The translations under genes were made by a program, and so were the position numbers. The notes under the pieces were generated by a model. The model did not search any database. It had not been told where the DNA came from and worked only from the letters and a program-made list of their open reading frames with translations. From Saccharomonospora amisosensis (lineage in GTDB: Bacteria; Actinomycetota; Actinomycetes; Mycobacteriales; Pseudonocardiaceae), in assembly GCF_011761185.1 (NCBI RefSeq), contig NZ_JAAOYM010000001.1, positions 4,092,001 through 4,156,000 on the forward strand: a stretch of 64,000 bases of DNA. The letters run 5' to 3'. Shown one piece after another: positions 30,203 to 39,800 of this stretch (position 1 is the stretch's first letter; every line of letters starts with the position of its first letter).

Positions 30203-30907
30203 ATGCGGCAGATCGACACCGAGAGAAATCTCGCGAAGACAATCTTCGACGAGCTCAGGGCCGCCGTTGTCAGTGGTGAGCTCGCGCCGGGCGAGCTGTA
30301 TTCGGTGCATGATCTGGCCGCTCGCCTCGGGGTGTCACGGACACCGGTTCGGGAGGCGCTGATCCAGCTTTCCGAACGCGGGATGGTGCGGTTCGAACGC
30401 AACCGGGGGATCCGGATTCTGCGGACCTCGGCGCACGACCTGGAAGAGGTCTTCGCGATCCGGCTACTGCTGGAGGTGCCCGCCACGTTCCGGGCCACGC
30501 AGTTGCACGCGCCCGGCTGGGTCGAGCGGCTTCGCGAACACCTGGAGGCGATGCGAGCGGCGGCCGAGGAGCACGACGAGGCGGCGTTCATGGCCGCCGA
30601 CCGCCGCTTCCACGAAACGGTCAACATCGCGTCCGGCAACCCGCGGCTGGCCCGCTACGTCGACTCGCTGCGAGACATGGTGTCGCTGCGGGGAAACTCG
30701 ACGGTCGACCGCTCCCGAGGGCTGGCCGACATCCTCACCGAGCACGAGACGATCTTCGAGTTCATCGCGGACGGCAAGGCCGGGCAGGCGGCCGAGGCGA
30801 TGCGGGCTCACCTGCTGCACACCGCGGAGTTGCTCATCGAACAGGAGGCCGAGGACAACGACGACGTGGCACGGGTCGAGCTGGACTGGACGAACTACCC
30901 CGGCTGA
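30203..30907 (+). CDS. GntR-family transcriptional regulator with FCD ligand domain
   Basis: A 234-aa DNA-binding regulator. The N-terminal winged helix holds LAARLGVSRTPVREALIQLSERGMVRFERNRGIRI (residues about 33-70), and the C-terminal helical FCD domain has EVFAIRLLLEVPATFRATQL, ADRRFHETVNIASGNPRL and EHETIFEFIADGKAGQAAEAMRAHL with metal-binding-type His and Asp positions. Such proteins repress catabolic genes and are released by an organic acid. It starts at ATG 30203. It lies between the CoA-transferase and the oxidoreductase operon and probably controls both; a palindrome at 30981 is a candidate site. Confidence 0.92.
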   Translation: MRQIDTERNLAKTIFDELRAAVVSGELAPGELYSVHDLAARLGVSRTPVREALIQLSERGMVRFERNRGIRILRTSAHDLEEVFAIRLLLEVPATFRATQLHAPGWVERLREHLEAMRAAAEEHDEAAFMAADRRFHETVNIASGNPRLARYVDSLRDMVSLRGNSTVDRSRGLADILTEHETIFEFIADGKAGQAAEAMRAHLLHTAELLIEQEAEDNDDVARVELDWTNYPG

Positions 30908-30974
30908 GCCGGTCACGGCACGCGGCAGAGCCAGGCCAAGCGGTCGCCAGGCGACTTCACTGTCGAGCCCGTTC

Positions 30975-31001
30975 TTGACTAGTGGCATGCTACATGCCAC
31001 T
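30975..31001 (+). promoter_or_regulatory. Promoter-embedded palindrome upstream of the FAD/Fe-S oxidoreductase operon
   Basis: AGTGGCATG (30981-30989) and CATGCCACT (30993-31001) form a perfect 9-bp inverted repeat with a 3-bp centre. It directly follows a -35-like TTGACT (30975-30980), so a bound dimer would block RNA polymerase. It is a candidate operator for the neighbouring GntR regulator; the pairing with that protein is inference. The 147 bp from here to the start of the coding region hold no recognisable gene. Confidence 0.55.
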
Positions 31002-31148
31002 GTTCGCCCGGCGGGATCATGGCCGTCGAGCCGCCGGTCCCCGCCGCCGGATGCCGCGTCCCGCCGACCTCCGGTGGCGGCATGGCGAACGTACGGGGAC
31101 GCTGGTGCCGCCGACCACACCGCCGACCACCGCAGACCCGGGTGACAC

Positions 31149-33971
31149 GTGATGACCGACTTCCTGGCTCAACTCGCCGACGCCGTGTCCGGCGACGTGG
31201 AGAGCGGGCCCGCCGCACAGGCCATGTACAGCATGGACGCGTCGAACTACCGCCAGGTCCCCAAGGCGGTGGTGTTTCCCCGCTCCACGGCTGACCTCGA
31301 AGCGACAGTGCGGGTGTGCTCGGCCAACGACGTACCGATCACCGCACGCGGCGCGGGCACCAGCATCGCGGGGCAAGCGCTCGGCAAGGGCGTCGTCGTG
31401 GACTACAGCCGCTACCTCAACCGGGTGCTCGAGATCGACCCCGAGCGCGGGATCGCGAGGGTGCAGCCCGGTGTCGTGCTGGACGCGCTTCGGGCTGCCG
31501 CCGCGCCGCACGGCCTTACCTTCGGCCCGGACCCCTCGACGCACAGCCGCTGCACTCTCGGCGGCATGATCGGCAACGACGCCTGCGGCCCGCACTCGGT
31601 GGCATGGGGCCGAACTGCCGACAACGTGGTGTCGCTCGACGTGCTCACCGCCGACGGCACCCGGTTCAACACGGGAACTCCCCGCGAGGAACTGACAGGC
31701 AGGGCTGCCGAGATCCACGACAGGCTGCGGGCGCTGGCGAGCGACAACCTCGCGCTGCTACGAACCGCGTTTCCCACGCTGCCCCGCCGGGTTTCCGGCT
31801 ACGCGCTCGATGCGCTGTTGCCCGAGCACGGATTCGACGTCACAAGAGCCATGGTGGGCACGGAAGGCACCTGCGCACTGCTCACCGAGGCCACCGTCGC
31901 GCTGGTGCCCTCGCCCGCATCACGGGTGCTCGTCGTCGCCGGGTACGCCGACGACGTCGCGGCGGCGGACGCGGTGCCGAGCGTGCTGCCGCTGCGCCCC
32001 CTCACCGTGGAAGGCATGGGCGCCGACCTGATCGACACGCTCCTGGTGCGGGGCCGCAGAACCGCCGCGCTTGACAACCTTCCGGAGGGCAGGGGCTGGC
32101 TGTTCATCGAGGTCGGGGACGAAACGGCGGAGCTGGCCGCGCACAGGGCGCGCGAGCTGGCCGACACGCTCGCCCGGCAGACCGGTGCCACCACGTCCGT
32201 CGCCGTCGATCCAGGACAGGCCCGCCAGTTGTGGTCCATCCGGGAGGCCGCGGCGGGCATCGCTACCCGCATGGCCGACGGGTCGCAAGCCTGGCCCGGC
32301 TGGGAGGACGCGGCCGTGCCACCCGAGAACCTCGGCTCCTACCTGCGCGGTTTCCGCGAGCTGCTGGCCAGGCACGGGCTGCGCGGCATCCCGTACGGGC
32401 ACTTCGGTGAAGGCTGCGTCCACGTACGCATCGACTTCGAACTCACCACCGAGCCAGGCAGGCGAGCCTTCCGTTCGTTCATGACGGACGCCGCCGACCT
32501 TGTCGTGGCACACGGCGGCTCGCTGTCCGGCGAGCACGGCGACGGGCAGGCCAGGGCCGAACTGCTTCCGCGCATGTACAGCCCCGAACTGCTGCGGCTG
32601 TTCGAGGCGTTCAAGGAAATCTGGGACCCCAGCGACCTGCTCAACCCCTCGAACCTGGTTCGTCCCCGGCCGCTGGACGCCGACCTGCGCTTCGAAGGGC
32701 CGATCCTGCCGTTGCCGACCACACTGCGCTACCCGCACGACGGCGGCAGTCTCGCCACAGCGACCCGCCGTTGTGTAGGCGTCGGCAAGTGCATCGACAC
32801 CTCCACCGGTGTGATGTGCCCCAGCTACATGGTGACCCGATCCGAACGGCATTCCACACGCGGCCGCGCCCGCCTGCTGTTCGAGCTGATGCGTGGCGAG
32901 ACGATCACCGAAGGCTGGCGTTCCACCGAGGTGCGTGACGCCCTCGATCTGTGCCTGGCCTGCAAGGGTTGCCTTTCCGACTGTCCCGTCAATGTGGATA
33001 TGGCCTCCTACAAGGCCGAGTTCCTGCATCAGCACTACGCGGGCCGGCTCAGGCCGGTCAGCCACTACTCGCTCGGATTCCTCCCGCTGTGGGCGCGACT
33101 GGCCCACGCCGCGCCGGGCACGGCCAACGCGGTACTGCGCTCCACCGGCACGGCGTCGCTCGTCAAGCGGCTGGGCGGGATCGCCGCCGAGCGCTCGTTG
33201 CCCACGTTCTCCCGAGTCAGCCTGCGCAGGGCACTGCGCAGGCTGCCGCGCCGTTCGGCCGACCGGCCAAAGGTGCTGCTGTGGCCCGACACCTTCACCA
33301 ACTTCTTCTCGCCGCAGGTGGGTGTCGCGGCCGCACGCGTACTCGACTACGCCGGTTTCGACGTCGTGCTGCCCCGCTCCTCGGTGTGCTGCGGGCTGAC
33401 CTGGATCTCAACCGGACAGCTCGGCGTGGCAAGGCGCGTGCTGCGCCGCACGCTGCGGGTGCTTGGGCCCGAACTGCGCGCGGGCACACCCATCGTGGGG
33501 CTCGAACCCAGTTGCCTTGCCGTGCTCCGCCACGACGTGCATGACCTGCTGGAGGTCGGCAAGCTCGACGCGCTCACACTCGGGGCGTTCCTCAAGCGCG
33601 AGGCACCTGACGTGGAGTTCCCTCGGCTGCAGGCGACAGCGGCGATCACCCAGCAGCACTGCCACCAACATGCGGTGTTCGGCAACACGGCCGAGGAGCA
33701 ACTGTTGCGCGAGGTCGGTATCGGCAACCGCACGCTCGACTCCGGGTGCTGCGGCCTGGCCGGGAACTTCGGAATGGAGCGGGGCCACTACGAAGTCTCG
33801 GTGGGCGCGGCGAACCGGGTGCTCGTGCCCGAGGTAGCGGCCGCGGAGCCAGACACACTCGTGCTCGCCGACGGCTTCAGTTGCCGCACGCAGATCGGTG
33901 AACTCACCGGCAGAAAGGCGTTGCACCTGGCACAGGTGCTGGCCACGGCCATCGACCAGGGGTCCCGCTGA
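31149..33971 (+). CDS. FAD-linked oxidase fused to Fe-S and CCG domains (D-2-hydroxyacid dehydrogenase type)
   Basis: A 940-aa fusion. Residues about 30-450 are the VAO-type FAD domain (VPITARGAGTSIAGQALGKG, STHSRCTLGGMIGNDACGPH, EGCVHVRIDFEL, GSLSGEHGDGQARAELLP). A ferredoxin-like part with CVGVGKCIDTSTGVMCPSYM and CLACKGCLSDCPVNVDMASY gives two [4Fe-4S] clusters, and two C-terminal CCG modules follow (SSVCCGLTWISTG, DSGCCGLAGNFGMERGHYE). This order matches D-lactate and D-2-hydroxyglutarate dehydrogenases of the YdiJ/Dld kind, which pass electrons to the respiratory chain. Start is GTG 31149 or ATG 31152. The gene context (CoA-transferase, glutaryl-CoA dehydrogenase-like) makes D-2-hydroxyglutarate a reasonable but unproven substrate. 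Confidence 0.88.
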   Translation: MMTDFLAQLADAVSGDVESGPAAQAMYSMDASNYRQVPKAVVFPRSTADLEATVRVCSANDVPITARGAGTSIAGQALGKGVVVDYSRYLNRVLEIDPERGIARVQPGVVLDALRAAAAPHGLTFGPDPSTHSRCTLGGMIGNDACGPHSVAWGRTADNVVSLDVLTADGTRFNTGTPREELTGRAAEIHDRLRALASDNLALLRTAFPTLPRRVSGYALDALLPEHGFDVTRAMVGTEGTCALLTEATVALVPSPASRVLVVAGYADDVAAADAVPSVLPLRPLTVEGMGADLIDTLLVRGRRTAALDNLPEGRGWLFIEVGDETAELAAHRARELADTLARQTGATTSVAVDPGQARQLWSIREAAAGIATRMADGSQAWPGWEDAAVPPENLGSYLRGFRELLARHGLRGIPYGHFGEGCVHVRIDFELTTEPGRRAFRSFMTDAADLVVAHGGSLSGEHGDGQARAELLPRMYSPELLRLFEAFKEIWDPSDLLNPSNLVRPRPLDADLRFEGPILPLPTTLRYPHDGGSLATATRRCVGVGKCIDTSTGVMCPSYMVTRSERHSTRGRARLLFELMRGETITEGWRSTEVRDALDLCLACKGCLSDCPVNVDMASYKAEFLHQHYAGRLRPVSHYSLGFLPLWARLAHAAPGTANAVLRSTGTASLVKRLGGIAAERSLPTFSRVSLRRALRRLPRRSADRPKVLLWPDTFTNFFSPQVGVAAARVLDYAGFDVVLPRSSVCCGLTWISTGQLGVARRVLRRTLRVLGPELRAGTPIVGLEPSCLAVLRHDVHDLLEVGKLDALTLGAFLKREAPDVEFPRLQATAAITQQHCHQHAVFGNTAEEQLLREVGIGNRTLDSGCCGLAGNFGMERGHYEVSVGAANRVLVPEVAAAEPDTLVLADGFSCRTQIGELTGRKALHLAQVLATAIDQGSR

Positions 33972-34020
33972 GCGGAACAGCGGCCTTGCCCCGCCCGTGC
34001 CGCACGAGGAGTGTGCAGGC

Positions 34021-34803
34021 ATGAACGTGCAGGACGTGGCCGCCCGGTTGCTGAAGGCGTACGAGAACGCCGAGCCGACGGCACCGGTGATCGAGACCGA
34101 CCCCGAGGCCACCATCACCGACGCCTACCGCATCCAACAGGAACAGGTGCGGCACTGGACCTCGTCGGGACAGGTGATCAAGGGTCACAAGGTGGGGCTG
34201 TCCTCCGCTGCGATGCAGGAGCAGATGGGCGTCGACCAACCCGACTACGGGCACCTGCTCAGCGACATGTTCCACCTTGAACAGCAGCCGATCCCCGCCT
34301 CGACGTTCCTGCAACCCCGCATCGAGCCGGAGATCGCCTTCGTGCTGGGGCGCCCACTGGAGGGTCCCGGTGTGACGGTGGCCGACGCCGTGCGGGCGGT
34401 GGAGTTCGTACTTCCCGCGCTGGAGATCGTGGACTCGCGCGTTCGAGACTGGAACATCTCCATCGTGGACACCATCGCCGACAACGCCTCCTCCGGTGGC
34501 GTCGTGCTCGGCAGCAAACCGACCCTGCTGTCGGCCGTGGACCTTCGGCTGGTGGGGTGCACGCTGCACTCCGGAGGCGAACTCATCGCCACCGGTGCCG
34601 GTGCCGCGGTGCTGGGCTCGCCACTGAACGCGCTGGTGTGGCTTGCGAACACCGTCGGACCGCTCGGCGTGCGGCTGGAACCCGGTCACGTGGTCCTGCC
34701 CGGCTCGATGACCAGGGCGTTTCCGGTGAAGCCCGGCGATTCCGTGGTGGCCAACATGGCGGAACTCGGCACGGTGACCGCGACCTTTGGGGTCACCTCC
34801 TAG
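34021..34803 (+). CDS. 2-keto-4-pentenoate hydratase / fumarylacetoacetate hydrolase family protein
   Basis: A 260-aa protein of the MhpD/DmpE hydratase branch of the FAH superfamily. The family adds water to 2-hydroxypenta-2,4-dienoate or decarboxylates related acids in aromatic meta-cleavage pathways. It shows AYRIQQEQVRHWTSSG, VIKGHKVGLSSAAMQEQMGV, LQPRIEPEIAFVLG with metal-binding acidic residues, and ALEIVDSRVRDWNISIVDTIADNASS. It starts at ATG 34021, 49 bp after the oxidoreductase, probably in its operon. No ring-cleavage dioxygenase is present in the window, so the physiological substrate is unclear. Confidence 0.85.
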   Translation: MNVQDVAARLLKAYENAEPTAPVIETDPEATITDAYRIQQEQVRHWTSSGQVIKGHKVGLSSAAMQEQMGVDQPDYGHLLSDMFHLEQQPIPASTFLQPRIEPEIAFVLGRPLEGPGVTVADAVRAVEFVLPALEIVDSRVRDWNISIVDTIADNASSGGVVLGSKPTLLSAVDLRLVGCTLHSGGELIATGAGAAVLGSPLNALVWLANTVGPLGVRLEPGHVVLPGSMTRAFPVKPGDSVVANMAELGTVTATFGVTS

Positions 34804-34850
34804 CCCATCACTGGCTGCACTCGCCAAAACGTGTGAGGTATTCGCACGGC

Positions 34851-34878
34851 TTGCCGGAAAAATCTGGTGTCATAGGGT
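34851..34878 (+). promoter_or_regulatory. Possible promoter before the 94-aa Cys-rich gene
   Basis: TTGCCG (34851-34856) is separated by 16 bp from TAGGGT (34873-34878), a good actinobacterial -10. It lies about 55 bp upstream of the ATG at 34935. Confidence 0.4.
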
Positions 34879-34934
34879 TGAATATTGGGCAGCCAGCCGG
34901 TACAGGACCGGGAGCAAGACCGTAGGAGGCTGGA

Positions 34935-35219
34935 ATGCCTCAGCTGCCTCAGACGCCTCAACAGGACACCGATTCAGATCTGAATCACCGGGAGCGCGCC
35001 ACCCTGCACGCCGTGGCACAGGGTGGCGCGGAAATCACCTGCAGCTGCGAACCCGACTTGTTTCTGGACGGGCTGGCCTGCTGCGACCAGGCCACCGCTC
35101 ACCGGCTCGCCCGCGAGGGCCTCATCGCGCCAGCCAACGCGGGGCGGCCGGGCGAGCGCGTACCTGCCGTACTCACCGACGCGGGCAAGCGAGCGCTGCA
35201 CGCGCTGGTGAGCATCTGA
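34935..35219 (+). CDS. Small Cys-rich conserved hypothetical protein
   Basis: A 94-aa soluble protein started at ATG 34935 behind a strong GGAGG site. The N-terminus is polar and Gln/Pro-rich (MPQLPQTPQQDTDSD). The centre, AEITCSCEPDLFLDGLACCDQ, holds four Cys that could bind a metal, and the rest (QATAHRLAREGLIAPAN, VPAVLTDAGKRALHAL) looks like the recognition and wing part of a winged helix. I do not recognise a named family. It lies tail to tail with the acyl-CoA dehydrogenase, four bases apart. A DNA-binding role is a guess from the C-terminal pattern. Confidence 0.7.
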   Translation: MPQLPQTPQQDTDSDLNHRERATLHAVAQGGAEITCSCEPDLFLDGLACCDQATAHRLAREGLIAPANAGRPGERVPAVLTDAGKRALHALVSI

Positions 35220-35223
35220 GCCG

Positions 35224-36402
35224 TCAGGAACGGAAGGCGGGTAGTCCGGTAACCGCCTGCCCGAGCGAAAGGGCGTGCATCTCCTCCGTGCCCTCGTAGG
35301 TGAGCACCGTCTCCAGATTCGCCATGTGCCGCATCACCGGGTACTCCAGCGAGATGCCGTTGGCACCCAGCATCGACCTCGCCGTGCGTGCCACATCCAG
35401 CGCCGAGCGCACGTTCGCCAGCTTGCCGAGGCTGACCTGGCTGTGATGCAGCGTGCCTGTGTCCTTGAGCCTGCCCAGTTGCAGCGCGACCAGCCCCGCC
35501 CGGTTCACCTCCACCAGCAGGTCGGCCAACTTGCGCTGGGTGAGCTGGTAGCCGGCGAGCGGACGACCGAACTGCTCGCGGGAGGACGTGTACTCCAGCG
35601 CCGTCTCGTAGCAGGTCCTTGCCGCGCCGACCACGCCGAACACGATGCCGAACCTGGCCTCGTTCAGGCACGACAGCGGGCCGCGCAGGCCACGCACCTC
35701 AGGGAAGACGGCGTCGGCGGGCAGCCGGACCCCGTCGAGCACGAGTTCGGCGGTCAGTGAGGCACGCAGGGAAAGCTTGTGCTTGACCTCGTTCGCGGTG
35801 AAGCCGGGCGTATCGGTCGGCACGACGAAACCGCGTATCCCCTCCTCCGTCTGCGCCCACACCACGGCGACGTCGGCGACGGTGCCGTTGGTGATCCACA
35901 TTTTGGTCCCGTCCAGCACCCAGTCAGACCCATCGCGGCGGGCCCGTGTGCGCATGGAGGCCGGGTCGCTACCCGCGTCGGGCTCGGTCAGCCCGAAACA
36001 GCCCAGCGCCTCACCCGACGCAAGCTTCGGCAGCCATTGCTCGCGTTGCTGCTCACTGCCCCACCGGTGGATCGCGAACATCGCCAGTGAGCCCTGCACG
36101 GAAACGAAACTTCGCAGCCCGGAGTCCACCGCCTCCAACTCCCGGCATGCGATTCCGTAAGCTACGGCCGAGGTGCCCGCGCAGCCGTAGCCCTCCAGAT
36201 GCATCCCCAGCACGCCCAATCGGCCGAATGCGTTCGCCAGATCACGCGCAGGCAATGTTGCTGTTTCATACCAATTCGCAACATGTGGTTGTAGTTCAAC
36301 GCGCGCGTAATCGCGCACGGCATCACGGATGTCCCTTTCCTCGCCCGTCAGTCCGTCGTCGATGCGGAGGAAATCCCGGGGGTCAACTGCGCTGTCCGAC
36401 AT
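35224..36402 (-). CDS. Acyl-CoA dehydrogenase, glutaryl-CoA dehydrogenase-like
   Basis: A 392-aa FAD flavoprotein. The features match GcdH more than other acyl-CoA dehydrogenases: LRSFVSVQGSLAMFAIHRWGSEQQ near residue 95 (the Arg-Ser pair contacts the distal carboxylate in GcdH), LGCFGLTEPDAGSDPASM, KMWITNGTVADVAVVWA, and the catalytic base in TYEGTEEMHALSLGQAVTG at the end. GcdH oxidises and decarboxylates glutaryl-CoA to crotonyl-CoA in lysine and tryptophan breakdown. It starts at ATG 36402. An imperfect inverted repeat lies about 30 bp upstream of the start. With the family III CoA-transferase at 28996 it could form a glutarate pathway. Confidence 0.85.
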   Translation of the reverse strand: MSDSAVDPRDFLRIDDGLTGEERDIRDAVRDYARVELQPHVANWYETATLPARDLANAFGRLGVLGMHLEGYGCAGTSAVAYGIACRELEAVDSGLRSFVSVQGSLAMFAIHRWGSEQQREQWLPKLASGEALGCFGLTEPDAGSDPASMRTRARRDGSDWVLDGTKMWITNGTVADVAVVWAQTEEGIRGFVVPTDTPGFTANEVKHKLSLRASLTAELVLDGVRLPADAVFPEVRGLRGPLSCLNEARFGIVFGVVGAARTCYETALEYTSSREQFGRPLAGYQLTQRKLADLLVEVNRAGLVALQLGRLKDTGTLHHSQVSLGKLANVRSALDVARTARSMLGANGISLEYPVMRHMANLETVLTYEGTEEMHALSLGQAVTGLPAFRS

Positions 36403-36827
36403 GCGGCTGACACTACCCCGACGGCCATGACATACCGTTACCGCAGGTCACAGAATCGGCTACGGTAAGGCAGACACAGAGTCACTAGTCAATCCTGACG
36501 TGTTGTTTGCCACGCGCGACGACTCAACCATCCCTATAACCGCGATTTCACACTACTGTCATAAGACCGGCGAACCCGGGAGTCATTGGCGCGCGCCGGA
36601 ACAGCCACCACACCCCCGTGGGCTGTACCGGGCAGCGCGGTGCTCAACGCGAGCCGCACAACGTCGTGTGGTCACAGGCGATGTGCGGGCCCACTTCGGG
36701 CTGAACGCCATCGACCTTTCCCTGACTGACCATCGCAGCATCGGGCCGGACCGTTAGCCGGCGGGAATACGTCCCGCCTGCTGGCAGCCCGGCCCGGTCG
36801 TGCCGAGCCATAGGAGGGCGGCAAGCC
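36403..36827. other. 425-bp intergenic region between the acyl-CoA dehydrogenase and gltB
   Basis: No coding sequence is convincing here. Near the left end TACCGTTACCG (36433-36443) and CGGCTACGGTA (36457-36467) form an 11-bp imperfect inverted repeat (9 of 11) that could be an operator for the minus-strand gene. Near the right end the leader of gltB can fold: GGGCCGG (36743-36749) with CCGGCCC (36789-36795), enclosing GGCGGGA (36760-36766) with TCCCGCC (36772-36778). A strong AGGAGGG ribosome site precedes the gltB GTG. I found no confident -35/-10 pair for gltB. Confidence 0.6.
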
Positions 36828-39800
36828 GTGACCCGCCACGCACCGCACGAGCCGAACACGGGCTTGTACGACGAGCAGTACGAGCACGACGCCTGTGGCG
36901 TAGCCTTCGTCGCCGACCTCGCGGGCCGCAAAGATCACGAGATCGTCCGTAAGGCGCTCGTCGCCCTACGCAACCTGGAACACCGCGGTGCCCGCGGCGC
37001 CGAGCCCGAGACCGGCGACGGCGCCGGAATCCTGATCCAGATCCCGGACGCGTTCCTGCGTGAGGTCGTCGACTTCACGCTCCCCGAAGCCGGCGCCTAC
37101 GCCGTGGGCACCGCGTTCCTGCCGGTCGACGAGCAGGCCAGAGGCAAGGCCATGTCGACCATCGAGCGCATCGCCGCGGAGGAAGGCATGCGCATCCTCG
37201 GCTGGCGCGAGTTGCCTGTCGACACCGAGCACGTGGGCCCGACGGCCGCGACCACGATGCCGCACTTCGCCCAACTGTTCCTGGCCCCGAGGCGCGACGA
37301 GCTCACCGGGCTCGCGCTGGAGCGGGCCGCCTTCTGCGTGCGAAAGCGTGCCGAGCACGCGTTGCGGGAGCAGGAGGTGTACTTCCCCAGTCTTTCGTCA
37401 CGCACCATCGTCTACAAGGGAATGCTCACCGAGCCGCAGGTGGAGCGGTTCTTCCCCGACCTCACCGACGAGCGCGTGACCAGCGCGATCGGCCTGGTCC
37501 ACTCCCGCTTCTCGACCAACACGTTCCCCTCCTGGCCGCTGGCGCACCCGTACCGCTACGTCGCGCACAACGGCGAGATCAACACGCTGAAGGGCAACCG
37601 GAACTGGATGGACGCGCGCGAGTCGCAGCTGTCCACCGAACTGATTCCCGGCGACCTCCGCAGGCTGTACCCGATCATCACCCGCGACGCCAGTGACTCG
37701 GCCTCCTTCGACGAGGTTTTGGAGCTGCTGCACCTGGGCGGTCGTTCGCTGCCGCACGCGGTGTTGATGATGATCCCGGAGGCCTGGGAGAACCACGGCG
37801 AAATGGATGCCGCGCGGCGGGCGTTCTACGAGTTCCACTCCACGCTGATGGAGCCATGGGACGGCCCCGCGCTCATCGCCTTCACCGACGGTACGCAGAT
37901 CGGCGCGGTGCTGGACCGCAACGGGCTGCGGCCGGCGAGGTACTGGGTCACCGAGGACGGCCTCGTCGTGCTCGCCAGTGAGGTGGGCGTACTTGACATC
38001 GACCAGTCCACGATCATCCGCAAGGGCAGGCTGGAGCCTGGCCGGATGTTCCTCGTCGACACCGGCGAGGGCCGGATCATCGACGACGAGGAGATCAAGG
38101 GCGAACTGGCCGCGCAGCACCCGTACGCGGAGTGGCTGAAGTCGGGGATGCTGCGGCTGGACGACCTGCCCGAGCGTGAGCGCGAAGTGCCGACTCACTC
38201 CTCGCTGGTACGCAGGCAGCAGGCGTTCGGCTACACCGAGGAGGAACTGGACGTCCTGCTGGAGCCGATGGCGCGCACCGGCGCGGAGCCGATCGGCTCG
38301 ATGGGCAACGACTCCCCGCTCGCTCCGCTTTCCAGCGGGCCCAGGCAGCTCTTCGACTACTTCACCCAGCTGTTCGCCCAGGTCACCAACCCACCGCTGG
38401 ACGCGATCCGTGAGGAACTGGTGACGGCGCTTGGCGCGCAACTCGGCTCCGAACCCAACCTGCTCGACGCGGGACCGCAGCACTGCCGCAAGATCGTGTT
38501 GCCGTTCCCGGTGCTCGACAACGACGAGCTGGCCAAGCTCGTGCACGTTAACGACGACGGTGACCTGCCGGAGTTCCAGTCCTACACCGTGCACGGCACC
38601 TACGAGGTCGCGGGCGGTGGGCAGGCACTGTTGCGCAGGCTCGAGGAGATTCGCGCGGAGGTGTCCGAGGCGATCGCGGGCGGCGCGCGGCTCATCGTGC
38701 TCTCCGACCGCGGCGTGGACGCCGAGCACGCGGCGATTCCGTCGCTGCTGCTGACCGGAGCCGTGCACCACCACCTCGTCCGGGAGAAGAGCCGCACCCA
38801 GGTGGGGCTCGTCGTCGAGGCCGGCGACGCCCGCGAGGTGCACCACATCGCGCTGCTCATCGGCTACGGCGCGGCGGCGGTGAACCCCTACCTCGCCATG
38901 GCGACCGTGGAAGAGATGGCCGAGCAGGGCCGCATCCCCGGCGTCACGGCGAAGGAAGCCACCCGCAACCTCATCAAGGCGCTCGGCAAGGGTGTGCGCA
39001 AGACCATGTCGAAGATGGGTGTCTCCACCGTCGCTTCCTACACCGGTGCGCAGATCTTCGAGGCGATCGGGCTCGGCGAGGAGGTCATCGACACCTGCTT
39101 CACCGGTACCACCTCGCGGCTCGGCGGGGTCGGCTTCGACACCCTCGCCGACGAGGCCGCGCGGCGGCACCGGCGCGCGTTTCCCGCCGACGGCGTCCGC
39201 CCCAACCACAGGGAACTGGACACCGGCGGCGACTACCAGTGGCGGCGCGAAGGCGAGCCGCACCTGTTCAACCCGCAGACGGTGTTCAAGCTCCAGCACT
39301 CCACTCGCACCGGCAAGTACGAGATCTTCAAGGAGTACACCAAGGCGGTCGACGACCAGGCGCAGCGGCTGATGACACTGCGCGGGCTGTTCGACCTCAA
39401 GGAGGGCGAGCGCCCGCCGGTACCGATCGAGGAGGTGGAGCCGGTATCGGAGATCGTGAAGCGGTTCGCCACCGGTGCGATCTCCTACGGGTCGATCTCG
39501 GAGGAAATGCACCAGACGCTGGCCATCGCCATGAACCGGCTCGGTGGCAAGTCCAACACCGGCGAGGGCGGTGAGGACCCGGAGCGGCTGTACGACCCGC
39601 AGCGGCGCAGTGCCGTGAAGCAGGTCGCGAGCGGCCGGTTCGGTGTCACCAGCGAGTACCTCGTGAACGCCGACGACATCCAGATCAAGATGGCGCAGGG
39701 CGCCAAGCCGGGCGAGGGCGGCCAGTTACCCGGTAGCAAGGTGTACCCCTGGATCGCCAAGACCCGCTTCTCCACGCCGGGTGTGGGGCTGATCTCACCG

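Noticed and set aside
37398-39512. 704-codon open frame antisense to gltB
   Set aside because: Its codons mirror the gltB third-position bias and it has no domain-like sequence; gltB on the other strand is certain.
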